A stretch of DNA of 64,000 nucleotides from contig JAWLCE010000004.1 of NCBI GenBank assembly GCA_041687335.1, positions 62,001 to 126,000 of the forward strand, in the 5' to 3' direction. Below the pieces are notes generated by a model. The model was not told where the DNA came from and ran no database searches. It saw only the letters and a program-made list of their open reading frames with translations. The DNA comes from JAJFUE01 sp041687335. GTDB taxonomy: Bacteria; Sumerlaeota; Sumerlaeia; MVZB01. How positions within the stretch are numbered: the first letter of the stretch is position 1; each line of letters begins with the position of its first letter. This document shows positions 8,576 through 17,900 of the stretch, in pieces. The position numbers and the translations under genes were made by a program.

Positions 8576-10080
8576 TGGCGCTATTGATTGGTTTGGACAT
8601 CGGCAGCTCCTCGATCAAGGCGGCCCTGATTGACGCCGACAGTGGGGTGGCGCTGGCCTCGGCCACCTCCCCGCGCGATGAGATGGGGATCGATTCGCCG
8701 CAGCCCGGTTGGGCCGAGCAGGATCCGGCGCTCTGGTGGCAGCATGTCGTGGCCGCCGTTCGTGAGCTGGCGCGCCGGTCGCCCTTCGAACCCGGCGCGG
8801 TGGCTGCCATCGGCATTGCCTACCAGATGCACGGGCTGGTGCTGATCGATGCCGCCGGTTGCACGCTGCGCCCGGCGATCATCTGGTGCGACAGCCGCGC
8901 CGTCGCCACCGGCCGCCGCGCCGCCGCCGAACTGGGCGAGCGTCATTGCCTGGAGCGGCTGCTCAACCTGCCCGGCAACTTCACCGCTTCCAAGCTGGCC
9001 TGGGTGCGCGAGCACGAGCCGGAAATCTACGCACAGGTCAATCAAGTGCTGCTGCCCGGCGAGTGGGTGGCCTGGCGCATGACCGGTGTCGCCGCCACCA
9101 CCCCCTCGGGCCTCTCCGAGATGACGCTGTGGGATTTCTCGGCCGACCGCCGCGCCGACTTTCTCCTCGAGCACTATGGCCTTGATCCGGCCCTGCTGCC
9201 CCCGCACCAGCCGGTCTTTGCCCCCGCCGGTGAACTGACCGCCGCCGCCGCCGCCGAGCTGGGCCTGCGTCCGGGCGTGCCGGTGACCTACCGCGCCGGC
9301 GACCAGCCCAACAACGCCCTTTCGCTCGGCGTGCTCGACCCGGGCGAGGCCGCCGTCACCGCCGGCACCTCCGGCGTGATCTACGGCGTCAGCGACCAAC
9401 GGCATTTCGATGAACGCTCGCGCGTCAACGTCTTTGCCCACGTCAATCATACTCCGGCCGACCCGCGCCTGGGTGTCCTGCTCTGCATCAATGGCACCGG
9501 CATCCTCAAGCGCTGGCTGCGCGAGAACATGGGCGATGGTCTGAATTACGACGTCATCAATGAGCTGGCCGAATCGGTTCCCCCCGGCGCCGACGGGCTG
9601 ACGATCATTCCCTATGGGAACGGCGCCGAACGCACCCTCGGCAACCGCACCCCCGGCGCCTCGGTGCATGGCTGGGACTTTAACCGTCACCGGCGGGCGC
9701 ACTTCCTGCGGGCGGCCCAGGACGGCATCGTGATGGCGTTCGAGTATGGGCTCGAGATCATGCGCGCGATGGGCACCAGCCCCGCCACGGTGCGCGCGGG
9801 CGACGCCAACATGTTCCTCAGCCCGCTCTTCGGCCGCACCTTTGCCGCCCTGACCGGCGCGCGCGTCGAATTGTTCGACACCGACGGCGCCCAAGGGGCC
9901 GCGCGCGGCGCGGGCATCGGAGCGGGCCTCTATCGCACGCCCCGCGCCGCCTTCGCCGCGCTCGCGCCCCGCGCGGTGATTGAGCCCGATCCGGCGCTGC
10001 GCTCGGCGCTGGAGGAACCTCGCCGGCGCTGGCGCACCCTGCTTCAATACCAACTTGAAAGGACTGACCACGATGGCTGA
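8575..10080 (+). CDS. xylB: Xylulokinase-like FGGY carbohydrate kinase
   Basis: This 501-residue FGGY kinase phosphorylates a ketose, most likely D-xylulose, at the 5-position for entry into the pentose phosphate pathway. Visible motifs are the ATPase phosphate-1 loop GLDIGSSSIKA at 6-16, YQMHGLVL at 83-90, IIWCDSRA at 102-109, the catalytic-Asp region AGDQPNNA near 240, and GTSGVIYG in the second actin-fold domain. The ATG at 8575 overlaps the stop of the ThuA gene by one base, which decides the start over a longer upstream ORF. The gene overlaps the isomerase start by 8 bases. Other FGGY sugars cannot be excluded. Confidence 0.9.
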   Translation: MALLIGLDIGSSSIKAALIDADSGVALASATSPRDEMGIDSPQPGWAEQDPALWWQHVVAAVRELARRSPFEPGAVAAIGIAYQMHGLVLIDAAGCTLRPAIIWCDSRAVATGRRAAAELGERHCLERLLNLPGNFTASKLAWVREHEPEIYAQVNQVLLPGEWVAWRMTGVAATTPSGLSEMTLWDFSADRRADFLLEHYGLDPALLPPHQPVFAPAGELTAAAAAELGLRPGVPVTYRAGDQPNNALSLGVLDPGEAAVTAGTSGVIYGVSDQRHFDERSRVNVFAHVNHTPADPRLGVLLCINGTGILKRWLRENMGDGLNYDVINELAESVPPGADGLTIIPYGNGAERTLGNRTPGASVHGWDFNRHRRAHFLRAAQDGIVMAFEYGLEIMRAMGTSPATVRAGDANMFLSPLFGRTFAALTGARVELFDTDGAQGAARGAGIGAGLYRTPRAAFAALAPRAVIEPDPALRSALEEPRRRWRTLLQYQLERTDHDG

Positions 10081-11224
10081 GACCACTTCCGCGCACAGCA
10101 TCTGCCGCTGGACGTTCAACGCAGGCAAAGGCGGTTTTACCCCCGGCAATGTCCGCCCCGCCTGGGCCGCCGACCGCTTCGACACCGCCGACTTCGTCCG
10201 CCTGGTGCGCCGCCAGATCGCCCCCCGCCTGCCCGAGGGCATCGAGCTGGGCATCGAGCTGCACTACGACACCGAGATCGATGAGGGCAACGTCGCCGCC
10301 GTCGCCGACGCCATGGGCGAGACCGGCCTGCCGCTGGCGATGATCACCCCCGGCGCCCATTCCCATCATGGCTACGGCGGCATCATCTCGCTCGACCCGG
10401 CCGAGCGCCGCGCCGCCGAGCAACTCGGCCGCGGCACCGTCGATCTGGCCTATGGCCCGCTGGCCAAAACCTGGCACAAGGACCCGGCGCTCGCCCCCAC
10501 CCTCGTCATCTGGAACGGCTCGTTCGGCTATGACCTGGCCAGCATCGCGATCGGCCGGATGTATCAGAACCTCAAGGAAAGCATCGCCGGCCTCTGCCGC
10601 CTCGAAGCCGAGCGCGGCGGGCGGATGCACATCGGCTTCGAGCCCAAGCCCAACGAGGGCCACCCCGCCATGCTGATCCCGACCGTCGCCAGCGCCCTGC
10701 TCTTCTGGCGCCGGCTGGAGTCCGAATACGGCATCGGCCGCGAGCGCAAGGGCGTCAACATGGAGCTGGGCCACAGCGAGATGATCGGCCTGGACCACCT
10801 GCTCGACACCGTCGAGCAGCTCGACGAGCAGGCCATGGTCCACATCCATCTCAACAGCCAGGGCTACAACGACGGCATCATCCTGGGCGGGCCCGGCAAG
10901 TTCGACATCGACCACGGCGTGCGCGTCAACGGCCTCAACATCGCGCTGGCGGGCCTGATGCGCAACGGCGGCTACCGCCGCTGGAAGGGCCACGACATGC
11001 AGCCGCGTCCCTACGACAACGAGGAGCAGGCCATCGACCGCGTCGTGCGCAGCATCCTGAGCTGGGAAGCCTGCGAGTATGCCGCGCGCGAGCTTGACGA
11101 GCAGGCGCTGCTCGAGCGCCTGGCCGCCCGCCAGACGGCCCAAGCCGAGGATATGATGCGCGACGCCCTCGTCAGCGCCCAGCAGCGCTTCAACGAGCTC
11201 TACGGCCAAAAGGCGCTTGCCTGA
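10073..11224 (+). CDS. xylA: Divergent xylose-isomerase-like TIM-barrel enzyme
   Basis: This 383-residue protein carries the xylose isomerase metal motifs: FEPKPNEGH at 189-197 (Glu190 as metal ligand), ELGHSEM at 231-237 (Glu231, His234), HIHLNSQG at 257-264 and GKFDID at 275-280. The usual W-G-G-R-E-G stretch is replaced by WNGSFGYD at 147-154, so it belongs to a divergent branch and may isomerise another aldose. The ATG at 10073 overlaps the xylulokinase stop and has an AAAGGA ribosome site. The upstream extension to 9980 lies inside xylB and is rejected. With xylB it would convert an aldopentose to a ketose phosphate. A strong terminator follows. Confidence 0.82.
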   Translation: MAETTSAHSICRWTFNAGKGGFTPGNVRPAWAADRFDTADFVRLVRRQIAPRLPEGIELGIELHYDTEIDEGNVAAVADAMGETGLPLAMITPGAHSHHGYGGIISLDPAERRAAEQLGRGTVDLAYGPLAKTWHKDPALAPTLVIWNGSFGYDLASIAIGRMYQNLKESIAGLCRLEAERGGRMHIGFEPKPNEGHPAMLIPTVASALLFWRRLESEYGIGRERKGVNMELGHSEMIGLDHLLDTVEQLDEQAMVHIHLNSQGYNDGIILGGPGKFDIDHGVRVNGLNIALAGLMRNGGYRRWKGHDMQPRPYDNEEQAIDRVVRSILSWEACEYAARELDEQALLERLAARQTAQAEDMMRDALVSAQQRFNELYGQKALA

Positions 11225-11251
11225 GGTCTTGGGGGCTTCTCGCACAAAAAG

Positions 11252-11296
11252 AAAGCCGCAGCTCACCGGAACGCGGCGGGCTGCGGCTTTTTTTTT
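11252..11296 (+). terminator. Rho-independent terminator after the sugar operon
   Basis: An 11-bp perfect stem, AAAGCCGCAGC (11252-11262) with GCTGCGGCTTT (11280-11290), is followed at once by further T residues. It lies 28 bases after the isomerase stop and closes the oxidoreductase-ThuA-xylB-xylA operon. Confidence 0.9.
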
Positions 11297-11350
11297 CTGA
11301 TCCCTTTTTTGTGATCGGCGTTGAATCGCGCACCTTCCTCGACCAAGCCC

Positions 11351-11379
11351 TTGACCGGCAGGATCGGCGGCGGCATCAT
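11351..11379 (+). promoter_or_regulatory. Predicted sigma-70 promoter of the Asp-rich secreted protein gene
   Basis: It has a -35 TTGACC (11351-11356), a 17-bp spacer and a -10 CATCAT (11374-11379). The spacer and the GC-rich stretch just after the -10 closely match the promoter of the sulfatase at 14917-14945 on the other strand, including TTGACCGG and a CGGGGG run after the -10. Confidence 0.6.
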
Positions 11380-11429
11380 GCGGGGGTGCCGTAAAGTTTT
11401 GAGTTCGCAGAAGCCGGAGGGCGATGTCG

Positions 11430-13307
11430 ATGAACCATGTGAGTCGCGCAATCGTTTGGGGGCTGGTCATTCTGCTGCTGCCGGCCGCATTGGCCCTGGC
11501 CGCCGAGCCCGAACCCTGGTGGATGCGCGAGACCGCCATGACTCGCGAGGGCGAGCTGCGCATGGACGACAAGCCCTGGTGGCCGCGGGCCCAGGCGCTG
11601 GCGGTCGGCGAGTCCTTTACGGTGCGCTCCGAGTTCCCCGGCGGCGGGCTCATGCTGATCCGCCGCGAACAACGCCAGATGGCCCCCGACAAGTCCATGA
11701 TCGTCTGGATTCTGGACGACGACGGTGACATGGACCCCAGCTCGCCCGAGCCCGACACCGACAGCGACTGTTACATCGCCGACTATGATGGCGACGGCTC
11801 CGTCAACCGGATGCTCGACACCATCGATGAGGACGGCGACAACGACCCCGACATCATGGAGTTCCGCTATTTCGTCGACAGTCGGCTGCGCGTCGGCCTG
11901 ACGGCGATCGACTATGACGACGACAATCATATGAAGACGGCGATCGATTACCAGCGACTGCAGGGCGACGACAACTACTTCCTCATCGACTCCTACGGCA
12001 ACTCGCAGTACTACCACCAGATCTACAATCCGAACAGCGGCGAGTGGGTTCCGGCCTCCGAATGCCCCTTCACATTCATCGACACCGACGACGACGGCTG
12101 CAGCGAGATCGTGCTGCGGTTCAGTGCGGTGCCGCGTGAATTTGATTGGACGGCGGAACCGGACTGGGCCAACCGCTGGCCGATTCACCTGGGCCCGTGG
12201 CTCGACATGATGAACGAGATGGGGCTGCTCAACATCCGCTACAGCTTCGACGTGGACGGCCTGGCGCGTCCCCAGCAGCCGCACCACTACGAGATGGGTT
12301 TTAACCTGATCGGCTACGTCCCCTATGACTTCGAGGGCATGGAGCGCCATTCCCCCCTGCGGCGGCCGCCGCAGACCCACAAGGCGCTGCCGCTCGAACG
12401 CGTGCGCGCCGTCGCCGATCGCTACCCCGCCGATGCCACCGGCTTCAGCTTCCGCGAGTTCTCCGACGGCACGATCAATCTCGGTTATTCCAAAGTCGAT
12501 CCCGAATACGACCAGCGTTGGGAGGGCATCTTCTGGACCTGGCACCGCCTGCCGATGCAGAACTCGGGCGGGCCGAATCAGTATTGGAACATTCGGCGCG
12601 AACACTCCTCGAAACCCACCGACCGGCGCTCGGTCTACTATAGCCCGGTCGACCGGCGGCTCCACCTGAAGGACGCCGAGCAAGGCTGGATGCGCGTCGG
12701 CGCCATCCAGGACAAGACGCCCATCGGCGAGTGGCGCATGTTCGACACCGATGGCGACGGCTACTTCGACCGTTGGGAGTGGTTTGAGGCGGGCGGCACC
12801 GAGCCTTATCGCGTGGCCGAGGTGGCCGACGCCGCCAACCGCGACTTCGGCGACGACTACGACGCGATGTTCGCCTTTTATAATAAAGTGGCCGTGCCCG
12901 AGGCCACCCGGCTCAACGAGCGGCTGATCGAGCGGTTGCGCGGGCTGGAGGTCCTGGACGCCGAGATCCCGGCAAACCTGCTGGCGGCCGACGAACCCAA
13001 GATCAGCCCTGGCGAACGGCGCTACCTGCTCGATATCCAGCGCGAGTTGCTCTATCGGCAGTTCCGCAGGGAAGCCCAGCGGCGCGCCAACGCCAACATG
13101 GACAACCTCGATACACGCGGCCTGCGCGGCACGCCCGGACTGATGGCGAACAGCAGCCGGGCCTTCAAGGTGACCATGGCGCTCAGCCGCCTGGACTGGC
13201 TCTACGGCCGGGGCGATTTCGAGGCGATGCTCCCGCTGATCGAGGAGACATGGGCGCTGGCCCGCCAGCTTGATCCGGCGATGAGCGAGACCTACCCGCT
13301 GCAGTAA
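11430..13307 (+). CDS. Secreted protein with calcium-binding-type Asp repeats, unknown function
   Basis: The product is about 625 residues with a cleavable signal peptide (about 1-27, ending LALAA). I do not recognise the family. It contains at least five D-x-D-x-D-G-type loops like those of EF-hands, dockerins and thrombospondin type 3 repeats: LDDDGDMD, DYDGDGSVN, DEDGDNDPD and DTDDDGCSE in the first third, and DTDGDGYFD around 435. The middle is rich in Trp and Tyr, and the C-terminal third is helical with many Arg and Leu. The ATG at 11430 is preferred because GGAGG lies 9 bases upstream; an ATG at 11424 would leave only 3. It is convergent with a sulfatase that shares its promoter type. 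Confidence 0.8.
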   Translation: MNHVSRAIVWGLVILLLPAALALAAEPEPWWMRETAMTREGELRMDDKPWWPRAQALAVGESFTVRSEFPGGGLMLIRREQRQMAPDKSMIVWILDDDGDMDPSSPEPDTDSDCYIADYDGDGSVNRMLDTIDEDGDNDPDIMEFRYFVDSRLRVGLTAIDYDDDNHMKTAIDYQRLQGDDNYFLIDSYGNSQYYHQIYNPNSGEWVPASECPFTFIDTDDDGCSEIVLRFSAVPREFDWTAEPDWANRWPIHLGPWLDMMNEMGLLNIRYSFDVDGLARPQQPHHYEMGFNLIGYVPYDFEGMERHSPLRRPPQTHKALPLERVRAVADRYPADATGFSFREFSDGTINLGYSKVDPEYDQRWEGIFWTWHRLPMQNSGGPNQYWNIRREHSSKPTDRRSVYYSPVDRRLHLKDAEQGWMRVGAIQDKTPIGEWRMFDTDGDGYFDRWEWFEAGGTEPYRVAEVADAANRDFGDDYDAMFAFYNKVAVPEATRLNERLIERLRGLEVLDAEIPANLLAADEPKISPGERRYLLDIQRELLYRQFRREAQRRANANMDNLDTRGLRGTPGLMANSSRAFKVTMALSRLDWLYGRGDFEAMLPLIEETWALARQLDPAMSETYPLQ

Positions 13308-13331
13308 TCGCGAGGCCGGCCCGGCCCTTGC

Positions 13332-14843
13332 CTATTCGGGGATCGGGTCGCCGCGGCGGATGGGGGTGTTTTCCCAGCGGGCTTCGTCGGTCGCCTTGTC
13401 ATAGGTGAGGACGCGGCGTGCGCTGCCGGGAGCTGGCGGGACGTCGATCGCGGGCAGCCAGCGGCGATGCTGGGAGATGATTGCGGCATGCGCCGGATCG
13501 GCGGCGAGGTTGGTCCACTCGTGAGGGTCGGCCTTGTGGTCGTAGAGCTCCTCACTGCCATCGGCATAGCGGATGTAGCGCCAATGCTCGCTGCGGACGG
13601 CATGGTTGCCCTGGTTGTGGCTGGTGAGGGCCGGTCGCTCGCGCGGGGCGGCGCCATCGCGCAGTTGCGGGCCGAGGCTGATCCCTTCCAAGTCGCCGCG
13701 CTCGGTCAGGCCGCACAGTTCGATCAGCGTCGGATACATGTCGAGCAGCTCGGCCGGCCGGGTGCAGTGCTGGGCGGGCGTGACGCCCGGCCCGGCGAAG
13801 ATCAGCGGCACGCGCGTGCTGCGCTCCCAGAGCGTGTTCTTGCCGGTGATCCCCTTCTCACCCAGGTGATAGCCGTGGTCGCCCCAGAGCACGATGATGG
13901 TGTTCTCGGCGAGGCCGGCGGCTTCGAGCGCGTCGAGCAGGCGGCCCACCTGCGCGTCGACGAAGCTGGTGCAGGCGAGATAGGAGCGGACCAGGTTGCG
14001 CCACTGGTCGTTCTCGCGGACCCAACGCAGGCGCGGCTCGGGCAGGTTCCAGTGCAGATACCAGGAGAAGCGCGGGGTGTCGTCGCGGTCGTCGGGCCGC
14101 ATGGGCGGCAGGACGCTGTCGTCGTCCGGATACAGATCGAACCAGCGCTGGGTCGCGTAACAGGGGACGTGCGGCAGGAAAAAGCCGACGGCGAGGAAGA
14201 ACGGCTGCTCCGGCGGCATCGCCTGAAGCTGCTCCACCGCCCAGGAGGCGACCTTATAGTCCTGCTTGTCCTCGTCCTCGTGCGGAAACATGCCCCAGTC
14301 CATCAGCGGGTGGTTGCCCATCGGGGTGGGGGGGATCAGTTTTTTCCTCGGCACCACGCCGATGCCGCCGGGGGGTCCCCAGACGTCGAACTCGGCGGTC
14401 TGCTGCTCGGCATCGCCCACGCCGGCGTGAAAGATCTTGCCCGTCGTGAAGGTGCGGTAGCCGTGCGCCTTGAAATGCTGCGCCAGCGTGACGCGGTCCT
14501 GATACTCGGGCACCTGACGGAACCATGGCGCCAGGCCATAGACGCCGGTCGTGGTAGGGCGCAGCCCGAGCATCAGGCTGGTGCGGGAGGGATTGCACAG
14601 GGGGCTCTGCACGTGGGCGTTGAGGAAGGTCGTCCCGCGCGCCGCCAGCCGATCCATCTGCGGAGTCTGGACCAGCGGATGTCCGCCCAATGGCCCGACC
14701 CAATCGTTCTGGTCGTCAATCGCGATGAACAGGACATTCGGCCGCGCCGCGGCGGGAGCCTGCGCCCGCCCGGCGGGGCCGATCATCCCGCTCATGAGCA
14801 TCGCAAGGAGCCCCAACATGATGGTGGTGCGGTTGATCCTCAT
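13332..14843 (-). CDS. Secreted sulfatase, iduronate-2-sulfatase-like
   Basis: This 503-residue protein has a signal peptide (about 1-28) and a type I sulfatase domain. The formylglycine site C-N-P-S-R is at 83-87, with the metal-binding DD at 43-44 (AIDDQNDW) near the N-terminus. LWGDHGYHLGEKG near 325 is the second metal-site region, and the sequence resembles iduronate-2-sulfatase-type enzymes that remove sulfate esters from polysaccharides. The cysteine needs a formylglycine-generating or anaerobic maturase, not in this window. An AAGG site lies 8 bases before the ATG. It has its own promoter and converges on the Asp-rich protein with 24 bases between stops. Confidence 0.92.
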   Translation of the reverse strand: MRINRTTIMLGLLAMLMSGMIGPAGRAQAPAAARPNVLFIAIDDQNDWVGPLGGHPLVQTPQMDRLAARGTTFLNAHVQSPLCNPSRTSLMLGLRPTTTGVYGLAPWFRQVPEYQDRVTLAQHFKAHGYRTFTTGKIFHAGVGDAEQQTAEFDVWGPPGGIGVVPRKKLIPPTPMGNHPLMDWGMFPHEDEDKQDYKVASWAVEQLQAMPPEQPFFLAVGFFLPHVPCYATQRWFDLYPDDDSVLPPMRPDDRDDTPRFSWYLHWNLPEPRLRWVRENDQWRNLVRSYLACTSFVDAQVGRLLDALEAAGLAENTIIVLWGDHGYHLGEKGITGKNTLWERSTRVPLIFAGPGVTPAQHCTRPAELLDMYPTLIELCGLTERGDLEGISLGPQLRDGAAPRERPALTSHNQGNHAVRSEHWRYIRYADGSEELYDHKADPHEWTNLAADPAHAAIISQHRRWLPAIDVPPAPGSARRVLTYDKATDEARWENTPIRRGDPIPE

Positions 14844-14916
14844 GGGCGTGACCTTTTCTGAAATGGTCTTGCTTCAGAAATATGATCTCTTCTGTTGAAT
14901 CATGACGCGCCCCCGT

Positions 14917-14945
14917 ATCATCCCGCCACCGAAGCCACCGGTCAA
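14917..14945 (-). promoter_or_regulatory. Predicted sigma-70 promoter of the sulfatase gene
   Basis: On the minus strand there is a -35 TTGACC (14945-14940), a 17-bp spacer and a -10 GATGAT (14922-14917), about 74 bases before the sulfatase start. It is closely similar to the promoter at 11351-11379 over the -35, the spacer and the region just after the -10. Confidence 0.6.
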
Positions 14946-14961
14946 GGGAGTGGGCAGTCCA

Positions 14962-17900
14962 TCACTTTACGTGTTCGGGATGGGCGGCTGCGGGGGCATG
15001 CGGGCGTTGCCGCCGGCCGAGCATTTTTTCGACGACCACGTAGAAGAGGGGCACGAAGATCGTCACCAGAAAGGTGGAGGTGATCACGCCGCCGATGACG
15101 CTGGTGCCGATGGCGTTTTGCGCGCCCGCGCCGGCGCCATGGGCCAGGGCCAGCGGCAGGACGCCAAAGCCGAAGGCCAGCGAGGTCATCACGATCGGAC
15201 GCAGGCGCAGCTTGGCGGCCTCCAGCGTGGCCTCGGCCAGACCCAGGCCCTGATCGGAGCGAGCCTTGGCGAACTGGACGATCAGGATCGCGTTCTTGGT
15301 GGTCAGGCCCAGGATCGTCAGCAGGCCGATCTGGAAGTAGACGTCATTGGGCAGATCGCGAGCCGTCGAGGCGAGCACGCCGCCGATGACACCCAGCGGC
15401 AGGGCGGGCAGGATCGAGATCGGGATCGGCCAGCTCTCGTAGAGAGCCGCCAGGCAAAGAAAGATCACGAGGATCGAAAAGGCGTAGAGCAGGGGCGCCT
15501 GCGAGCCGGACTGGCGTTCCTGATAGGAGATGCCCGACCAGTCGCCATCGATGCCGGCGGGCAGCTTGGCCACCAGTTCCTCCATCGCCGCCATCGCCTC
15601 GCCGGAGCTGCGGCCGGGGGCGGCCTCGCCCCAGATGTTGATGGAGGAGAAGCTGTTGAAGCGCTTGAGTTGCTGAGGCCCGAAGACCCAGGAACCGGAG
15701 GAGAATGCGGAAAAGGGGACCATACGGGAGTCGAGGTTGCGAACGTAGAGCTTGTCGATATCCTCGGGGAGCATGCGGTCCTTGGATTCGGCCTGGACGT
15801 AGACGCGCTTGACGCGGCCGCCCTGGATGAAGTCGTTGGCGTAGGCGCTGCCGAAGGCCGAGGAGATGGTGCTGTGGATGGCGGAGATCGGGAGCTTGAG
15901 CGCGCCCGCGTGCTCCCAGTCCACGTCGATGCGATACTCGGGGACGTCATCGAGCCCGTTGGGCCGGACGCGGACGATGCGCGGATCATCGGCCGTGAGG
16001 CCCAGCAGTTCATTGCGGGCGGCCATCAGGGCGTCATGGCCCAGGCCACTGCGGTCGAGGAGCTGAAAGTCGAATCCGCCGGCCTGGCCCAGCTCGACGA
16101 CAGCGGGGGGCGGAAAGGCGAAGACCATCGCATCGCGGAACTGGCTGAATTCGCCCATGGCGCGCCCGACCACTGCATTGACCTTCAGGTCGGGACGGTC
16201 GCGCAGGTCCCAGTCCTTGAGCTTGACGAAGGCCATCCCCGAGTTCTGCGACATGCCCGAGAAACTGGAGCCCGAGATGGTGAGGCAGGAATCGACGGCC
16301 TCGGGTTCATGATTCAGGAAATACTGCTGCACCCGCGACATGACTTCGCCGGTCTGCTCCAGGGTTGACCCCGTCGGCAGCACCGCCTGGACGAACATGA
16401 TGCCCTGGTCCTCGTCGGGGAGGTAGGCCGTCGGCATGCGCTGGAACAGGTAGCCCATGCCGGCGACGATCAGGACGAAGGCCAGCAGGTAGCGCAGTTT
16501 TTTGGCGAGGGCATGGCCGACGACCAGCATGTAAAAGTCGCGGAGCCGGAAGAATGAGCGGTCGAACCAGCGAAAGAAGGGGCGCAGGAAAAAGACGGCA
16601 TTCTCCGCCGGCTCGTGGCCCTTGGGGATCGGCTTGAGCATCGAGGCGCACAGCACCGGGGTGAGGATCAATGCAACCACCACCGACAGCAGCATGGCCG
16701 AGATGATCGTCACCGAGAACTGGCGGTAGATGACGCCGGTGGAGCCGCCCAGGAAGGCCATCGGACCGAAGACCGCCGACAGCACCAGGCCGATGCCGAT
16801 GAGGGCGCTGGTGATCTGCTCCATGGATTTGGCCGTCGCCTCGTATGGAGAGAGGCCCTCCTCGGTCATGATGCGTTCCACGTTCTCGACCACGACGATC
16901 GCATCGTCCACCAGCAGGCCGATGGCCAGCACCATGGCGAACATCGTGAGCATGTTGATCGAGAAGCCGAAGAACCCGAGCGTGGCGAAGGTGCCCAGGA
17001 TCACGACCGGCACGGCGATCGTCGGGATCAGCGTGGCGCGCAGGTTGCCCATGAACAGATACATGACGAGGAAGACCAGCACGATCGCCTCGAAGAGCGT
17101 GTGGACCACCTGGCCGATGGCGACCCGGACGAAGGGGGTGGTGTCATAGGGATAGATCACCTTCACGCCGGGCGGAAAGAAACGCGAGAGGTCGGCCATC
17201 GTTGCCTTGATGTTGTCGGCCGTTTCCAGGGCATTGGCCCCGGCGGCCTGGCGGACGGCGAGGGCGGTGGAGGGGAGACCGCTGTTGAACATCACCCGCG
17301 TGCCGTAGCGCTCGGCGCCCAGCTCGGTGCGGCCGACATCGCTGATGCGGAGGGTCGAACCATCCGGGTCGATCCGCAGCGGGATGTCGGCGAATTGCTC
17401 GGGCGTGCTGAGCAGGTTCTGCACGACGATGGATGCGTTGAGCCGCTGGCCGTCGACGGCGGGGGCCGCGCCGAACTGGCCGGCGGAAACCTGAACATTA
17501 TATTCGCGCAGGGCGGCGATCACGTCGTTGATGGTCATCCGGTGCTGGGTCAGTTTTTCGGAGTCCAGCCAGACACGCATGGCATACTGGCCGCCGAAGA
17601 TCTCGACCTCGCCGACACCGGGCACGCGCGACAGCACGCTCTCGACGCGGGTCTGGGCATAGTCGCCCAGATCATACTGGTCCATGCTGCCGTCCTCGGA
17701 GACAAGGCCGACGATGATGAGGTAGTTGCGCGTCGACTTACTGACCTTGACGCCCTGGCGCTGGACGATGTCGGGCAGGCTGGCCATCGCCAACTGCAGT
17801 TTGTTCTGCACCTGGATCCAGGCAAAGTCGGGATCGGTGCCGGGGGCGAAGGTCAGCTCAACGCGGCCGGCGCCCGAGGAATCGCTGCTGGCCGACATGT

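Noticed and set aside
8581..10254. Minus-strand open frame of 557 codons opposite xylB
   Set aside because: The + strand is clearly a FGGY kinase with overlaps to its neighbours; this frame is GC-driven shadow.
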